The notes under the pieces: model-generated
Databases searched by the model: none
Told to the model about the DNA's origin: nothing
Seen by the model: only the letters and a program-made list of their open reading frames with translations
Assembly (NCBI GenBank): GCA_959347315.1
Contig: OY365818.1
Coordinates: forward strand, 1,043,964 to 1,107,963
Direction of reading: 5' to 3'
DNA length: 64,000 nt
Origin: Bimastos eiseni
Taxonomy: Eukaryota > Annelida > Clitellata > Crassiclitellata > Lumbricidae
In this document: piece by piece, positions 34,601 through 44,149 of the stretch
Position numbering within the stretch: the first letter of the stretch is position 1
Layout of the letters: every line of letters starts with the position of its first letter
Translations under genes and position numbers: made by a program

Positions 34601-37600
34601 TCACCCGCCGCTGGTCTCATCCGCCGCCGCGGCCGACGATTCCCTCGGTCGCCGACCGAACGCAAACACGGGGTCCGAATTACGCGCCGTAATTGGAATC
34701 CGATTGTAAAGCGTCGAGCAAATCGATGGATGCGTAATGCGACGGAATGGGAAGTAATTGGATGAGGTGGAATGCGATTGGGTTGGAGCTGGTGGAATGG
34801 AGTCGGGTGGCAGTGGAAGAGAGCAGGATAGAATGGGACGTTGCTGATTGTAATGGAATGAATTCGAGTGAGATAACTTGAGGTGAAATCAAATGAAATT
34901 TGAATGAAACAAGACGGAATTGGGCAATAACAATGGGTGGAATTGGAAGGATGGAATGCGTGGACTTCAAATAATTGAATAATTATGAAGGAGTTTGTTT
35001 TAATGGGATGAAATCGGAAAAGGTTATATAGTATAATTGAGTATGATATCTTGGGATGACGTAAAATTGGATGGAATCATGGAACGGACGTGAGATGTGA
35101 TTTGGTGGAATTGTGCAGAATGCGGTGAGGAGACGGATAACAAGAATGAATATTGAATAAAACTCTGTTTGACAGATGCAAGATGGCATGCTCGTAATCA
35201 CTGACAATCGCTTCTGTCAAGTCTCATCCGATTACGTCACACTGCAACAAACTCCATCTTCCTCCATATCAATCCATCGCAATCCATCCCATTGATAACG
35301 GTGTCCACCATATCCTATCTAAATTCATCGCATCATAAATAATTTAAAATCGACTCCATCCTATTCCATCTAAGTCCATATCATTCAAAATAATTCTCAA
35401 TCGACTCCATCCTATATTTCATCTAACACCATCGCATTCAAAATAATTTACAACCAATTCCATCCTATTCCATCAATGTCCATGGCATTCCAAATAGCTT
35501 GCAATCGACTCCATCATATTCCATCTGAATCCACCTCAATCCATCCAATGAACAACCGACACCGTCTTATTCCACATAAGTCCTTCGCATTCCCTTGGAC
35601 TCAACCGCACCACATCCCAAATTCCCGATCTCTCCCCAACCAAGGTCCGTGACTTAGAAGTATCTGAGGGTTCGCGGATGAAACGAAGAAATTCTGAGAC
35701 GCCGCTTTGAAACCGACCAACCACTTCAGAGCAGACAAGTTTCTTCAGTTGATGGAATGAGTTTGGAGAGGCGCTTCTTGAGCGAACAGAAGGAGCTCTG
35801 AGCACTTCTCATGACCATGGCGCCAAATATAAGATAAAAGGATTACGCTACCGTTGTATAGTAAATCAGTTTTCCCAAATCATCTGTGTGGTTTATTCGA
35901 ATGGTGCTATGTAGATACAGTCCGGTGCAGACAAAGATAGACAGAGTGAGACAAAGAAAGGTATAGAACGAAACACACACACACAAATGCACACGTACAT
36001 TTGTACATTAATATATTCATATCTGCATCCTCATGCATATATTACACAATTATTTGTTTATATATGCGCAGAATAACAAACAGACAGATAGAGACAGAGA
36101 TAGACAATCACAGAGAGATGGTGAGATAGACACAGAGAAACATACAGAGACAGAGAGAGACACGTATACAGTTGGAGTGAATTAAAGTCTATGTACGCTA
36201 CGGTATCAGTGAGCATGTCATGCTTCTATACCTAACTTGGACTCTTAGATATTCCGCCATGGTATAAGGTGTATGTCGGGGCGGTGTAATAGTCTGCACG
36301 CTGTACAGTGAGTTGTGGCGCTGTTATTGTACTGAGCCGTTAACTAGTCTGGTGTAGTGTAGTGTGGTGATTATACTGTGGTGTACTCTGTCGAAGCGCG
36401 ATATAATTTGTTGTAATGTAGTCTGCTGCATGCCGTAATGTAACACAATGTAATATTACACCGAAAATTCGTTCATCCAGGCGAGCATCCGCCCATCGCC
36501 TTACGCAAGTATCTCTCTATGCCGCTCCATGACTTCAACGACCATCCAACCCCAACCCTCCTATGCCTCTTCCTCCCTCCATCGGCCTCATCGGTCCACT
36601 CGTATCCCCCTAAATGGCGATACAAACGATAGGCCCTCGCGTCGTCTCAACAGGCCGATCGCTATAAGAGAAAGAGAATACCCCGACGATGACTCGCGCC
36701 ATAAAGCAATCGCGATTATTTCTAATTGTCGTCTGGCGAGCGCATTCGACGCCTATTTATATCCGGCATTTCCGCCAAATGTCCCACAATTAGATCGCGG
36801 AAAGATACATTTACGCCTGATTTATATAGCGCTCGACGACGTCCGAGTCGCCAGGAAACGACCTGGCAGATGTTTATACCATTTCATAATGGCGGTTGCG
36901 CGCGCGCTGGCACCGTCCCACCGATCGACTGGGTTCTTCTACCATGTAATTCCGATGTGTAGCTATTAGGCGGTGAATTGTGGACTGCGCAATTTTCTTT
37001 GTTGCGAGTATCAGTAACACATTTATCTCCGGGAATAGCTTTCGTAGCGTCGCGATGACCCTTGCCCACTGCGGGTAGGCCTACGTTTGAGAACGGGCAC
37101 GCGTCGATAAGTTACGACTATAGCTGCCATAGACGGCGACAAGCGAGAACAGTCGGCATGATGATGTTCTGTTACAATCTATTATGGTGTATATTCTAGT
37201 CTTGTTGATTCTAATTAAGTCATTCCATTCAATGATGATCTGATACATTCTAATCCAGTCTGTTCCGTTATAATCTAATCCATTCTAGCCTAATCTGGTA
37301 TTTTCTTCTTTGTCTTTCATTCTATTATCTGCTAAGCTTTCCACTCCAGTCTGATTACTTAAATAGCTTAGTTATAAGACGCACGAGATACCAGTGAACT
37401 TTCATACAAAATTTCTGGCGAAACTTTAAAATTGTGTCGAAATGCTGGAGATGGAATAATTATCTGCAGCTGGAATAGTTCAGAACACATCAGATTCGAA
37501 GCAGAACATACCTGGTCAGTGCAGATCAGATTAGGATTAGAGAGGATTGGCTATTGCGGACTTAATTTGGTAGAACGCCGGTGAATGAGCTGGTCTCCCT

Positions 37601-39504
37601 GAAGTGGCTTTTGCTGGCGCTGAGAAATTTTCAAGGATTTACACTACATTACGTTACAAAGGGAATATACTGTCTCATAAAATTAGTTACAGTTATCGGA
37701 ATCTCGAGATTTATATGCAGCGTCCAATTAAATTCAATCAACTGATTCGTATATGCCGAGTCCAGACAACATTTGGTCGTCAGGTACAAACAACATTGGT
37801 TCCAATGGTCAGACAAATGATTCCGTCGAATGATGTTTAGAATTGAATTGAAGAACGAGGAAAGGGCAAGAGGTGGAATCGGGTTGGGACTTAGTGGAAA
37901 AGGAATATCGTTTTATGTGTATGCAGCAAATGTAAAATATATTGTTTTCTATTCAATTCAACATGTTTTATACCAATAGAAGAACATGTAAGTATATTGC
38001 ACACAATCACAGTTAACAGAAGTGGGATAAATAAGGAGTAAACCGACAGTCCCGCTAGTCGGTGTATACTCTTTTCTTTGAATACAGTAAGCGACGATAG
38101 GCCTATAACAAGATCATTCAGATTGAAATACGAAAACCATGAACTTAGCGATAGTTAAATATGAAATGATCAGTGCACATAATTCTGTTATTCAGGCGAG
38201 ACGTTAACTTGTGATTTTTCAATTTCTTGCTAAAGTTGCAAACACTATTTGGAACACATATATCAGTTGGAATTTCATTCCATATGCCTATATGTACTTA
38301 TCGACCTTCGCATTTTACTGAGAACTTACGAATAATGATTTGGCCTTAGACAGGTCTATATAGAGCTGTCGGTGGATCGCAGGGAATAAGAGCAAATGGT
38401 AGATATGGGTACAACAGCTGTTTATCACAAATGTTTATAAAATATCGGAGGCAATATTTTTACAGCATTTATTCATGCACAATGATAAAAATGGTAATGA
38501 TAATAATATTGCTAGTTATTATTACTTTGTTATTATTTTTTTTCATCATCATCATTCTTATTATCATCATGATTATTCTCATTATCATTATTATCATTCT
38601 CATTGTTATTGTTATTACATAATTATTACTTGCATCATTATTTTTATCACTGCTATTATTATGGTTATTGTAATGATACTATTACCGGTGCATTGACAAT
38701 CCCAGGGAAAGTCACAACTAACACCAATGGCACAACCAGGAGACAAAATATATTTACCATCAAAAGACATAAAACCCATGAATTTAATATCCTATTTTAA
38801 CATTGATTCCTCTAATGCCGAAATGACAGGTTTACGTCCATAAGAAATGTCCAAAACGTCCTACATTTTCTAGTTAGCTGCATCCAGAATGCAAGGTCTA
38901 AGCTAGGTCATGGTCTTAAGTGCGTTCTATTGTTTGACTCTAGCAGATACACTGCCTATTAGACCTATCCACCCATCCATCCGTGTGTCCATACTTCAAT
39001 GAATCCTTCATTTCTTCATTTCCTCTATCCGTTCATTTAACCATCCTTAAAGTTCTATTGTGCTTTAAGCTGTAAGTCCGTCTTAAGCCTTATTATTCTT
39101 GATCAAAACCAGAAAATGGTATCGAGCAAATCTGGAAACAAAACTCGGCGAATCCACACTTAAAATCCACATCTTTTGAGGGTCATCGAGAGCATGCATT
39201 TTATGAATGTATATAGGCCCATGCAGTTATGTAAGTAGGTATGCATCAAGACACTAAATATAGTAGTACCTCAGCTTCGGGTATTAGTGATTCTCATGCT
39301 ATCAAAGATGTGAATTAATGTGAATTTTTGGCGTTAACCGAAACTATAGTGAGCTGAAGTAAGTGGGTGCTGGTGGCAAGACAACGCAATAGTAGGCGAC
39401 ATTTAAACTTCTGTTAGTCAGGTTCAAACCTGACTAACAGAGAACCTGAAGAAAGGGCAGAATGTGTTTTAAGGAAGTTTGAAAATGCACATCTCACTTC
39501 TCTA

Positions 39505-39548
<44 letters not shown>

Positions 39549-40248
39549 AGTCTGTCTCTGCCTGCCTGTCTGTCTCTCTCTGTCTCTTTCCATCCCTCCA
39601 TACATCGACCAACTTATCCATCCTACATCCATCCATTCCACGTCCATCCAAACACAGATTCACTATATAGTTTAATCTAAACATACAATCAATGTGTACA
39701 GCAGATGTCATTCCTAATCAGACGGAATTTCCAGCTCACCTGGAGTTGGTGCAATCGTCATAGAGAACATCGAACTCCCTGGGCGAGATGAGTTTACACC
39801 TGTTCACACCTGGCTGAATGGCACCGAGCCCTCGCAGAATGCGCACCTGTTCGACGTTACACACGACTGGCGTTATATCGAGCCTCTTCAGCTTCGTGTA
39901 GACAGTGTGCAGCCCTCCAACTAGGTTCTTGAGGAAGAGGTCGAAGGCCTGGGGCAGGCAGATCAGTTCTCTTCCATCAACCTTGAAGGCAGCCACCTGG
40001 GCTCCTCGGTATTCGATCAGCTTGCACCCGCTACCGTCAGGGTTGGATGCGGCCCCTGGATGTTGGAAGCAGTAGACAGGCTTATCCATTGACTGTGACG
40101 AGAGGATGGACCCAGAGGAGAGGGTGAAGTTTGGAGGACTTCTGACAGGAGTTCGAGGAGAAGGGTGAGCCGGAAGAAGCTTGGAATGGTGACCTAGATG
40201 TGACGCCATTTCTTGCACGGAAAGCATCGGACCCTGAAGGTTTGCCAT
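22426..40248 (-). CDS. Dachshund (SKI/SNO/DAC family), seven exons
   Basis: Transcription cofactor of the retinal determination network (with eyes absent and sine oculis/Six), acting in the nucleus. Seven exons join with matching phases: 39740-40248, 31210-31328, 29927-30221, 29386-29597, 27886-28116, 26682-27071 and 22426-22638. The start ATG at 40248 has G at -3 and +4 and an in-frame TGA three codons upstream. Residues about 74-168 form the DACHbox-N/SKI domain (LICLPQAFDLFLKNLVGG, VVCNVEQVRILRGLG, GVNRCKLISPREFD), followed by GRPPKR, an Ala/Gly-rich linker, an acidic Glu/Asp tract, DACHbox-C (YSIEALLANIQGLIK) and a coiled coil (LQKRLKKEQETRR). A small coiled-coil exon between the last two, and a final exon after the GTAAGA donor at 22425, were not located. 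The N-terminus is much shorter than the Gly/Ser-rich one of vertebrate DACH1. Identification is very secure; the exact 3' end is not. Confidence 0.95.
22680..22990. repeat. GA-rich purine tract with ATAT segment
   Basis: Degenerate GAGA/GACA microsatellite and a short TATA block in the dachshund intron. It yields long Ser/Leu frames on the minus strand that are not genes. Confidence 0.9.
22991..24050. other. dachshund intron, ATGT-repeat patch and small ORF
   Basis: 23140-23335 is rich in ATGTATGTATG words. The stretch from 23340 to 24050 is unique and contains one noteworthy minus-strand frame, described separately. Confidence 0.5.
23751..24047 (-). CDS. Candidate small secreted protein (98 aa), nested in intron
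   Basis: The frame starts with a real ATG at 24047 and begins with an apparent signal peptide: a basic n-region (MGFRASR), a hydrophobic core (FTAVVCLLFSVVQLAYA) and a small-residue cleavage context. The remainder is hydrophilic with two Cys and no known domain. It lies on dachshund's strand within the intron between its last two recognised exons. No similarity is recognised, and the start context is weak. It may be a chance frame or the first exon of a nested gene. Confidence 0.3.
   Translation of the reverse strand: MGFRASRFTAVVCLLFSVVQLAYASSTTVDSISPVTTRQTHDHLMVFAERLLGPLKAAFPADCNNRDERFSSGSRLKAGRQMEKAFENGVLCVLPGVV
24518..24595. repeat. CT/CTGT microsatellite
   Basis: A pure pyrimidine array of TCTC and TGTC units in the dachshund intron. 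Confidence 0.92.
24995..25085 (+). repeat. Interspersed repeat R1
   Basis: Copy with CAGTGCCAGTCCCAAGCCTG, GGAGGGCGACGCTAATG and a TTTCACACGGTGTCG end. Same order of words as the other R1 copies. Confidence 0.7.
25590..25900. promoter_or_regulatory. Candidate intronic enhancer of dachshund
   Basis: A CpG-containing, non-repetitive block unlike the surrounding AT-rich intron. It packs several known binding words: CCATAAATCA (Hox/Cdx type), TCATCTGA (E-box-like), CCGTGGTC (Runx-like), TAATTG twice (homeodomain) and CTTATCA (GATA). Vertebrate DACH loci are known for conserved enhancers, but function here is inference from composition only. Confidence 0.35.
26682..27071 (-). CDS. dachshund exon 6, acidic tract and DACHbox-C
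   Basis: The acceptor most consistent with phase is CACTTCCTGTCTCAG. It encodes a long Glu/Asp run, then YSIEALLANIQGLIKMAAEN, the DACHbox-C helix that in vertebrates precedes the coiled coil. Donor G|GTGAGC, phase 1. Confidence 0.9.
26683..27320. repeat. CATT/CAATCAAT microsatellite next to exon 6
   Basis: From about 27150 to 27320 the sequence is a degenerate ATTC/ATTCATTC and TCAATCAATC array in the intron immediately upstream (in transcription) of dachshund exon 6. The exon itself occupies the left part of this interval. Confidence 0.7.
27330..27885. other. dachshund intron with LINE/SINE tail
   Basis: At 27330-27375 there is a retroposon tail (GAAGGAGCGCTATATAAATG, then AAAT repeats). 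The rest shows no gene. Confidence 0.5.
27886..28116 (-). CDS. dachshund exon 5, Ser/Asp/Gly-rich
   Basis: Acceptor GTGTTCCTTTCAG; reads DGGNRCESSNGDSQGN with an acidic, Gly-rich continuation. Donor G|GTGAGT, phase 1. Low-complexity linker before the C-terminal domain. Confidence 0.82.
28494..28665. repeat. AAT trinucleotide microsatellite
   Basis: About 170 bases of nearly perfect AAT/ATA repeat. It reads as poly-Tyr, poly-Ile or poly-Leu on the minus strand in three frames, which is meaningless as protein. Confidence 0.97.
29386..29597 (-). CDS. dachshund exon 4
   Basis: Acceptor GGTGTTTGCAG; reads RSVESCPERRIGG, a seven-Gly run, then EKPLNLEVNKPYKG. Donor ACAG|GTCAGC, phase 1. The phase fits both neighbours; the linker is poorly conserved, so support comes mainly from splice signals. 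Confidence 0.82.
29635..29815. repeat. Degenerate TAACATGACG repeats
   Basis: Short intron repeat built of GTAACATGACGTAACATAAC-like words in two clusters (29640-29710 and 29755-29812). Several copies contain TGACGTAA, a CREB/ATF-type site word. Confidence 0.6.
29927..30221 (-). CDS. dachshund exon 3, Ala-rich linker
   Basis: Acceptor CTGCCTTGCAG; reads ADAKKVLGYGPSAP and PLMPFGYPHGMMNLAMTAAAAA, comparable to the PG/Ala-rich central linker of DACH proteins. Donor CAAG|GTAACG, phase 2. Confidence 0.88.
30300..30425. repeat. TCAATCAATCAAT microsatellite
   Basis: Tetranucleotide AATC array inside the dachshund intron. Confidence 0.9.
30537..31130 (+). mobile_element. LINE (L2/CR1-type) 3' fragment with R1 head
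   Basis: It opens with an R1 copy (GGCAGTGCCAATCTCAAG, GGAGGGCGACGCTGATG). At about 30925-31030 the plus strand reads RSFVYAGPPAG and then, in shifted frames, continues like the conserved end of a non-LTR reverse transcriptase. It ends in GAGTGGCGCTGTATAAATG plus TTACAAA repeats. It is frameshifted and 5'-truncated. The same tail closes several SINE-like copies here. Confidence 0.55.
31210..31328 (-). CDS. dachshund exon 2, GRPPKR linker
   Basis: Acceptor TTGTTCTTTAG; joins to exon 1 as DCTNSSARPGRPPKR, the same junction context as in vertebrate DACH proteins. It continues through SALITPDTLEQLK to a phase-1 donor G|GTTAGA. Confidence 0.92.
31569..31885 (+). mobile_element. Short retroposon with R1 head and CGCTAC tail
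   Basis: Begins TGCAGTGCCAGTACCAAGCC, continues with TGACGCTGATGATC, and ends with TTGAAAGGGCGCTACATCAA. It is about 310 bases, consistent with a SINE sharing LINE ends. Confidence 0.55.
31925..32015 (-). mobile_element. tRNA-like SINE head fragment
   Basis: On the minus strand, GGTCTAGTGGTCATAGTGC (A-box-like) and GGTTCAAATC (B-box-like) are spaced as in tRNA genes, but the acceptor stem does not pair. Probably the head of another retroposon. Confidence 0.4.
32820..33175. repeat. Degenerate GAAATGTCTCCAGGGAATTG minisatellite
   Basis: About ten diverged units of 25-30 bases, each with GAAATGTCTCCA and GGAATTGTCA words, inside dachshund intron 1. Open frames here follow the repeat. Confidence 0.7.
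33318..33690. mobile_element. Fold-back element with 75-80 base inverted repeats
   Basis: The left arm (33318-33395) starts GGTTTAGAAATAACGCGCGA; the right arm (33613-33690) is its near-perfect reverse complement, ending TCGCGCGTTATTTCTGAACC. Between them lies a second palindrome centred at about 33407 (CCCATCGACCGAACA facing TGTTCGGTCGATGGG) and TTCGGTCATTCGG-like repeats. No target duplication or transposase is recognised. Confidence 0.75.
33880..34330. repeat. Pyrimidine-rich CTCTGTCT tract
   Basis: Long degenerate CT-rich strand giving Ser/Leu/Pro frames on the plus strand. Not a gene. Confidence 0.85.
34540..34760. promoter_or_regulatory. Candidate intronic regulatory element
   Basis: CpG-rich, non-repetitive block with GAATTACGCGCCGTAATTGG (two facing homeodomain-type TAATT words), GCAAACA (forkhead-like) and ATCGATGG. 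Lies in dachshund intron 1. Inference from composition only. Confidence 0.28.
34735..35120. repeat. GGAAT-rich degenerate repeat
   Basis: Plus strand rich in TGGAATGG and GGAATTGG words, without a clear fixed period. Confidence 0.6.
35290..35560. repeat. 51-52 base minisatellite
   Basis: CGACTCCATCCTATTCCATC recurs at about 35351, 35402, 35453 (diverged) and 35505, giving a unit of 51-52 bases in at least four copies. Confidence 0.75.
35561..36590. other. dachshund intron 1, no element recognised
   Basis: Contains short CA and GACAGA repeats (35960-36175) and a GTAGTGTAGTGTGG patch (36350-36430). No gene or RNA is supported. Confidence 0.45.
36590..36965. promoter_or_regulatory. Candidate intronic enhancer of dachshund
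   Basis: A compositionally balanced, CpG-containing, repeat-free block rich in CGATTATTTCTAATTGTC, CCTATTTATA, TGATTTATATAG and CATTTCATAATGG words (homeodomain, MEF2/TBP-like). A 146-codon frame on the plus strand (36529-36969) covers it but shows no protein features. Inferred regulatory. Confidence 0.35.
36966..39480. other. dachshund intron 1, no gene recognised
   Basis: About 2.5 kb of AT-rich sequence with an ATT/ATC-rich patch at 38495-38690 and TTCTAATC-rich words at 37170-37320. No coding or RNA feature is supported. Confidence 0.5.
39505..39585. repeat. CT microsatellite
   Basis: TCTC array followed by TGTC/CCTGTC units, about 160 bases downstream (in transcription) of dachshund exon 1. 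Confidence 0.93.
39740..40248 (-). CDS. dachshund exon 1, DACHbox-N
   Basis: Encodes residues 1-169 plus two bases. It contains nearly the entire SKI/DAC DNA-binding-like fold ending DVLYDDCTNS. The donor reads CCAG|GTGAGC (phase 2). Confidence 0.95.
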
Positions 40249-41159
40249 TACTTCTCAAATGTTCAACTGAGTTACCTGAATTGTTTATTGGACTGGGTTG
40301 TAACCTCTAGCAATCCGATTTACGTTTGTAGCTTCGTTACCTACCTCTCGCTTAACTACTTCATAAGCTAAGCATGGTTGCTTAATTAAAGACTTCTCAG
40401 CTTTCGAAAGTGTTTATTTATGACTGTCTTACTGCTTCAGGAGTTCAATCTGTGTATGATTACTTAAAGCCGTGTCAGCTTTACAGATCGCAGACTTAAA
40501 CTGTCGCACTGTTTCTGAAACCGTTAAAGTGAAACAATTTAACAGTCTTACGAACTTTATACTCTATACCGGTTTCACAGGTTCAATTCAACCGCTGCCG
40601 TTACTCTGAAACTTTAGTTTTCAGAAATACGACTACTGAAATTGTGATAATGTTCAGACGCTTAACGTGACTGACTTTTGCCTTTGAAAGTTCACTTTGA
40701 ATTTCTTACAGCGAACCAATTTCTCAGCAGTTGCAAGTGTTACCCCGTCAGCTTCACAGGATTCTTATTAGCAGCTGTTCTTCCTAATCTGTAATTATTG
40801 TTGCAACAAGTTATCAGTTTCCGATGCGAAGCCTCTGCCTCTGCAGCAGCTGTTGTATGTTTGCATATTAGTCTTATAGCTGTTGTCTCTACATTCGCCT
40901 GTCAGCTATCACCAAGGCAACAGTTGTCAATTATAGCAGCCAAGTCCACAAGCTGCGGCACGCGCTGATGAGCAATTACTACAACAGTTGCCAGTTATAA
41001 GGAGTCGTGTCCACAGACCTCAGTATGCCCGATGCAACCGTTGTCAGTACTCAGAATAACAGGTAGCAGTAACCTCAGAACTAGACTCGTCAATGCCAGA
41101 TCGTTGACGCGTTCGTCAAACTAGAAGCACTGGGACAGCTTCCTCAACCGTCTGTCAGT

Positions 41160-41470
41160 TTTATTGGCTATACGCCTCAATGTTCTAGGAACGCCCGTTG
41201 CTCTCCCCGCCAGCGACCCAGGCTCTGTCGCCTGCTCGGCCGGGCGCCCGGCCACCAATCGTCGGCCGAGGCAACACCCACCGCGCCCTGGAAGAGGGGG
41301 ACCGACGAGCGGCACCAGTCGCAGACAAAACGTCGGTCAAAATAAACGGTAATGCGTCTACTGCGACGGCGTCATCGCGCCTCCGTCCGTATGCATGAAC
41401 AAGACAACGGCTGATGACGCTGACCGGTGCCACGGTGGCACGTGGTCGCCACCGCAGTCATGCTGGGATA
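41160..41470. promoter_or_regulatory. GC-rich block upstream of dachshund, possible promoter
   Basis: Strongly GC- and CpG-rich (GGCCGGGCGCCCGGCCACC at about 41239) and located 0.9 kb upstream of the start codon. It may hold the promoter or a 5' untranslated exon. No TATA box is assigned. Confidence 0.35.
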
Positions 41471-41514
41471 TGGGGCGTGGTCAATTGGCGAGTGAGCGAG
41501 TGAACAAGTCAGCC

Positions 41515-41725
41515 AGTCAGTCAGTCAGTCAGTCAGTCAGTCAGTCAGTCAGTCAGTCAGTCAGTCAGTAACTCAGTCAGTGAGTAAGTCAGTCAGTTAA
41601 TCAGTCAGTCAGTCAGTGAGTCAGTCAGTTAGTCAGCCAGTCAGACGGCCAGTCAGTAGTCAGTCATTAGTCAGTAGTCAGTCATTCATTCATGCAGTCA
41701 GTCAATCAGTCAGTCAGTTTACATC
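41515..41725. repeat. GTCA/CAGT tetranucleotide array
   Basis: About 15 perfect CAGT units followed by decayed CAGTCAGTTAGTC words; CTGTCTGTC-rich sequence continues at 41775-41960. Confidence 0.95.
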
Positions 41726-42289
41726 GCAAGTGAATGGCCAACCATTGATTTCCATTGCACGGCCCTTTTGATCTGTCTGCCTGTCTCTCTGTAGCTCTCT
41801 GTTCTCCTGTCTGTCTGTCCTTTGGGTTTCTGTTGGTCTGTGTGTCTTTGTTTCTGTTGGTATGTCTGTTTGTCTGTCTATTCACCCATGTGTCTGTCTG
41901 TCCGCCTGTCTGTCTATTCGTCTGTCTGTCTATTCGTCTGTCTGTCTGTGCGTCTGTCTGATGTGTTCGCAGAGTCGTATATCACAAGCCCCATAGATAA
42001 TTCATACTTTCATTATCGTACGGTTGTACAAAAAAGTGCGGTGCGTTTATGCAACCGTTGTGTGTTGCGAAAGAGAAAGCGACAACAGAGCAACACAATA
42101 GGCAACGTTGTATCTGACTCCATTGAACTTTAATTGATATCTAAGAGTTCGTTGCTAATTGTGAAATGACATAATGAGTTTTGTATTTGATTCATAGGTC
42201 AGTCAGTCAGTCTGACGGTTGTGGTGTTTGGTGTCTAGAATTAGTCGTAGTAGTTTCAATTTAACGACACTGTTTGATAACAAAGATCA

Positions 42290-42350
42290 CTAGCGTCGTC
42301 CTCCTCCCTTGTCCAGGTTTGGGACTGGCACTGCCAGAGTGCATACAGTG
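42290..42350 (-). repeat. Interspersed repeat R1, inverted
   Basis: Reverse-strand copy containing GGCAGTGCCAGTCCCAAACC and GGAGGAGGACGACGCTAG. Confidence 0.65.
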
Positions 42351-42384
42351 GCAGAGTTGGTGTGTAGATTTGAACAGTCTTGAG

Positions 42385-42570
42385 CACGAGACCAAAATCT
42401 CGAGAGTCGAGACCAAGACCGAGACCAAGACCGAGACCGATGGTCCGAGACCAAGACCGAGACCGATGGTCCGAGACCAAGACCGATGCATTCGAGACCA
42501 AAACCAAGACCAAGACCGTACTTTTCCGGTCTCGAGACCGTCTCGAGACCAAGACCGCGGTCTCGAGACC
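42385..42570. repeat. GAGACCAAGACC minisatellite
   Basis: Six-base-derived GAGACC/AAGACC units with a higher-order unit ending GATGGTCC repeated twice. All six frames are open (Arg/Pro, Glu/Thr/Lys or Leu/Gly), which reflects the repeat. Confidence 0.9.
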
Positions 42571-43179
42571 ACATCCCTGAAATTGAAGTGGCAGGAACTG
42601 TTAAAAAGCGAGAGAGGTTCAGACTGCAACACAAAGAAGAGGTACCTTACGACAGGACATGCAAGTACAAAGAGTTGTGTTTGATAGCGTAATCAATCAT
42701 TAATCAACAAAACAATAGGTAAATTGAGGGGTTGATATAGACAATCGTTAAATTTCTGAACATGCAAGAATAATAATGTAACCAATGCAATCGTTTAAGT
42801 TAATTAATTTGATCAAAATCACGATCGCAAAAGATCAACGATGCAATTCTTGCAACTCTAATTTCTTAATTGTAATTAAAACAATAAATTTATCTAGCGC
42901 TACTTTTGAGTCCACCTCATCGGACGCACTTCACGTGATATAGTACTCACTAATAGTCCGGATTCTCTTAAAGGGTCGACGCCAGCAAATGCGCCGTCGT
43001 TTCCTCCGATTTCTCTAAATACAATTAATATTCCGCCAACGTATTGAGTCTCTTTCATCCACGATCATCACGCGCACAAAGACTCAGACTGAGCCAGACA
43101 CGGGGTCGTCAGAGAGAGAGACAGTCCGATGCATAGCTCTGTCCGGAAATCGCCAGGCTTCGTTTCTTAAAGGGTCGAG

Positions 43180-43420
43180 CGATCTGTCACAATGGCCTCT
43201 CAGTCATTCGTTAATACGACTCAATGGCCGGCTGCGGCGGCCGAAGAGGCCCGACGACAGCCGAAGATTACCGATTGCAATTTGCGCGCGGCCGGCGAAT
43301 CGTCGATAAATTAGCCTCTGGTAATCTGGTCGATTTCCGCTGGCTCTATAAAATATGATTGCGGAGCGATCGTCATTTGCGATAAGCGACATCAGCCGGG
43401 GATTTATGCCCAGTGGCGGA
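43180..43420. promoter_or_regulatory. Candidate distal element between PTK7 and dachshund
   Basis: Repeat-free, CpG-containing block with GATTGCAATTTGCGC, CGATAAATTAGC and GGCTCTATAAAATATG. Resembles the other candidate elements around dachshund. Inference from composition. Confidence 0.3.
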
Positions 43421-44149
43421 TCAGGTCCCAGCCTAAGGCTCTTTTGGTGGAATCCGGTGGGTGGAAGGACACCCTGAACGAAGAGAGAAGGGACAGGCAG
43501 GAGGAGGTGAAACTTGGACGGAAAAGGAGGCGGTTTAAGGAGACATACGAGTGATGAGAGAAAAACAGGAGGGTGGACAGACCGATGGAGGTAAGCAGAC
43601 AGAAGGTATGATGGAGAAGGACGTAGCAAGACGAGAAGAGGTGAGAAGGAGGACAGAGCAGCGGTTGGAAGGAGACAGAAGGTTTTCGTAGACACGTAAT
43701 TATTAAACCTATGTTTACACATGCATGTATGTGTGCATATGTCTGTGTATATGTGTCTGTCTGCTCGTCTGTATGGCTGTCTGTCTGCTTCATGTTACCA
43801 TTATGTATGTGTGCAAATCAAAAGTAACAGTACATTCCAGAAGCGAAATAGAGCAGCCTATGATCACATAATTTATAATATAAATGTTATAATGGATGCA
43901 AAAGCGAAAGAAGGACTAGTCAACCTTACGACGGATACGGGTAGCCTATCGAACTCGGTTCCTCAGCTCTGCACCAATTGTATCATCCATATTAAATGTT
44001 CTAATGCATGGACACATAGCTACCTCTGAGGCAGAGGCCAGGTCTGCGCGGACGATGGATTGCGGTACCGTAAAACAGTCGTTCGTCGTATCATATAATA
44101 ATAACGAAGTCTGAGTCCGATTCATCTTAATCGATGATCCCAATTGCCT

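Noticed and set aside
36529..36969. 146-codon plus-strand open frame in dachshund intron 1
   Set aside because: No domain, signal or splice support. Composition fits a regulatory island better, though translation was not excluded.
41515..41725. CRISPR-like regularly spaced repeats
   Set aside because: Uninterrupted tetranucleotide array without spacers, in a eukaryotic genome.
43204..43722. 172-codon minus-strand frame upstream of dachshund
   Set aside because: Ser/Pro/Leu-rich with no domain; overlaps a purine-rich tract and a regulatory-like island.
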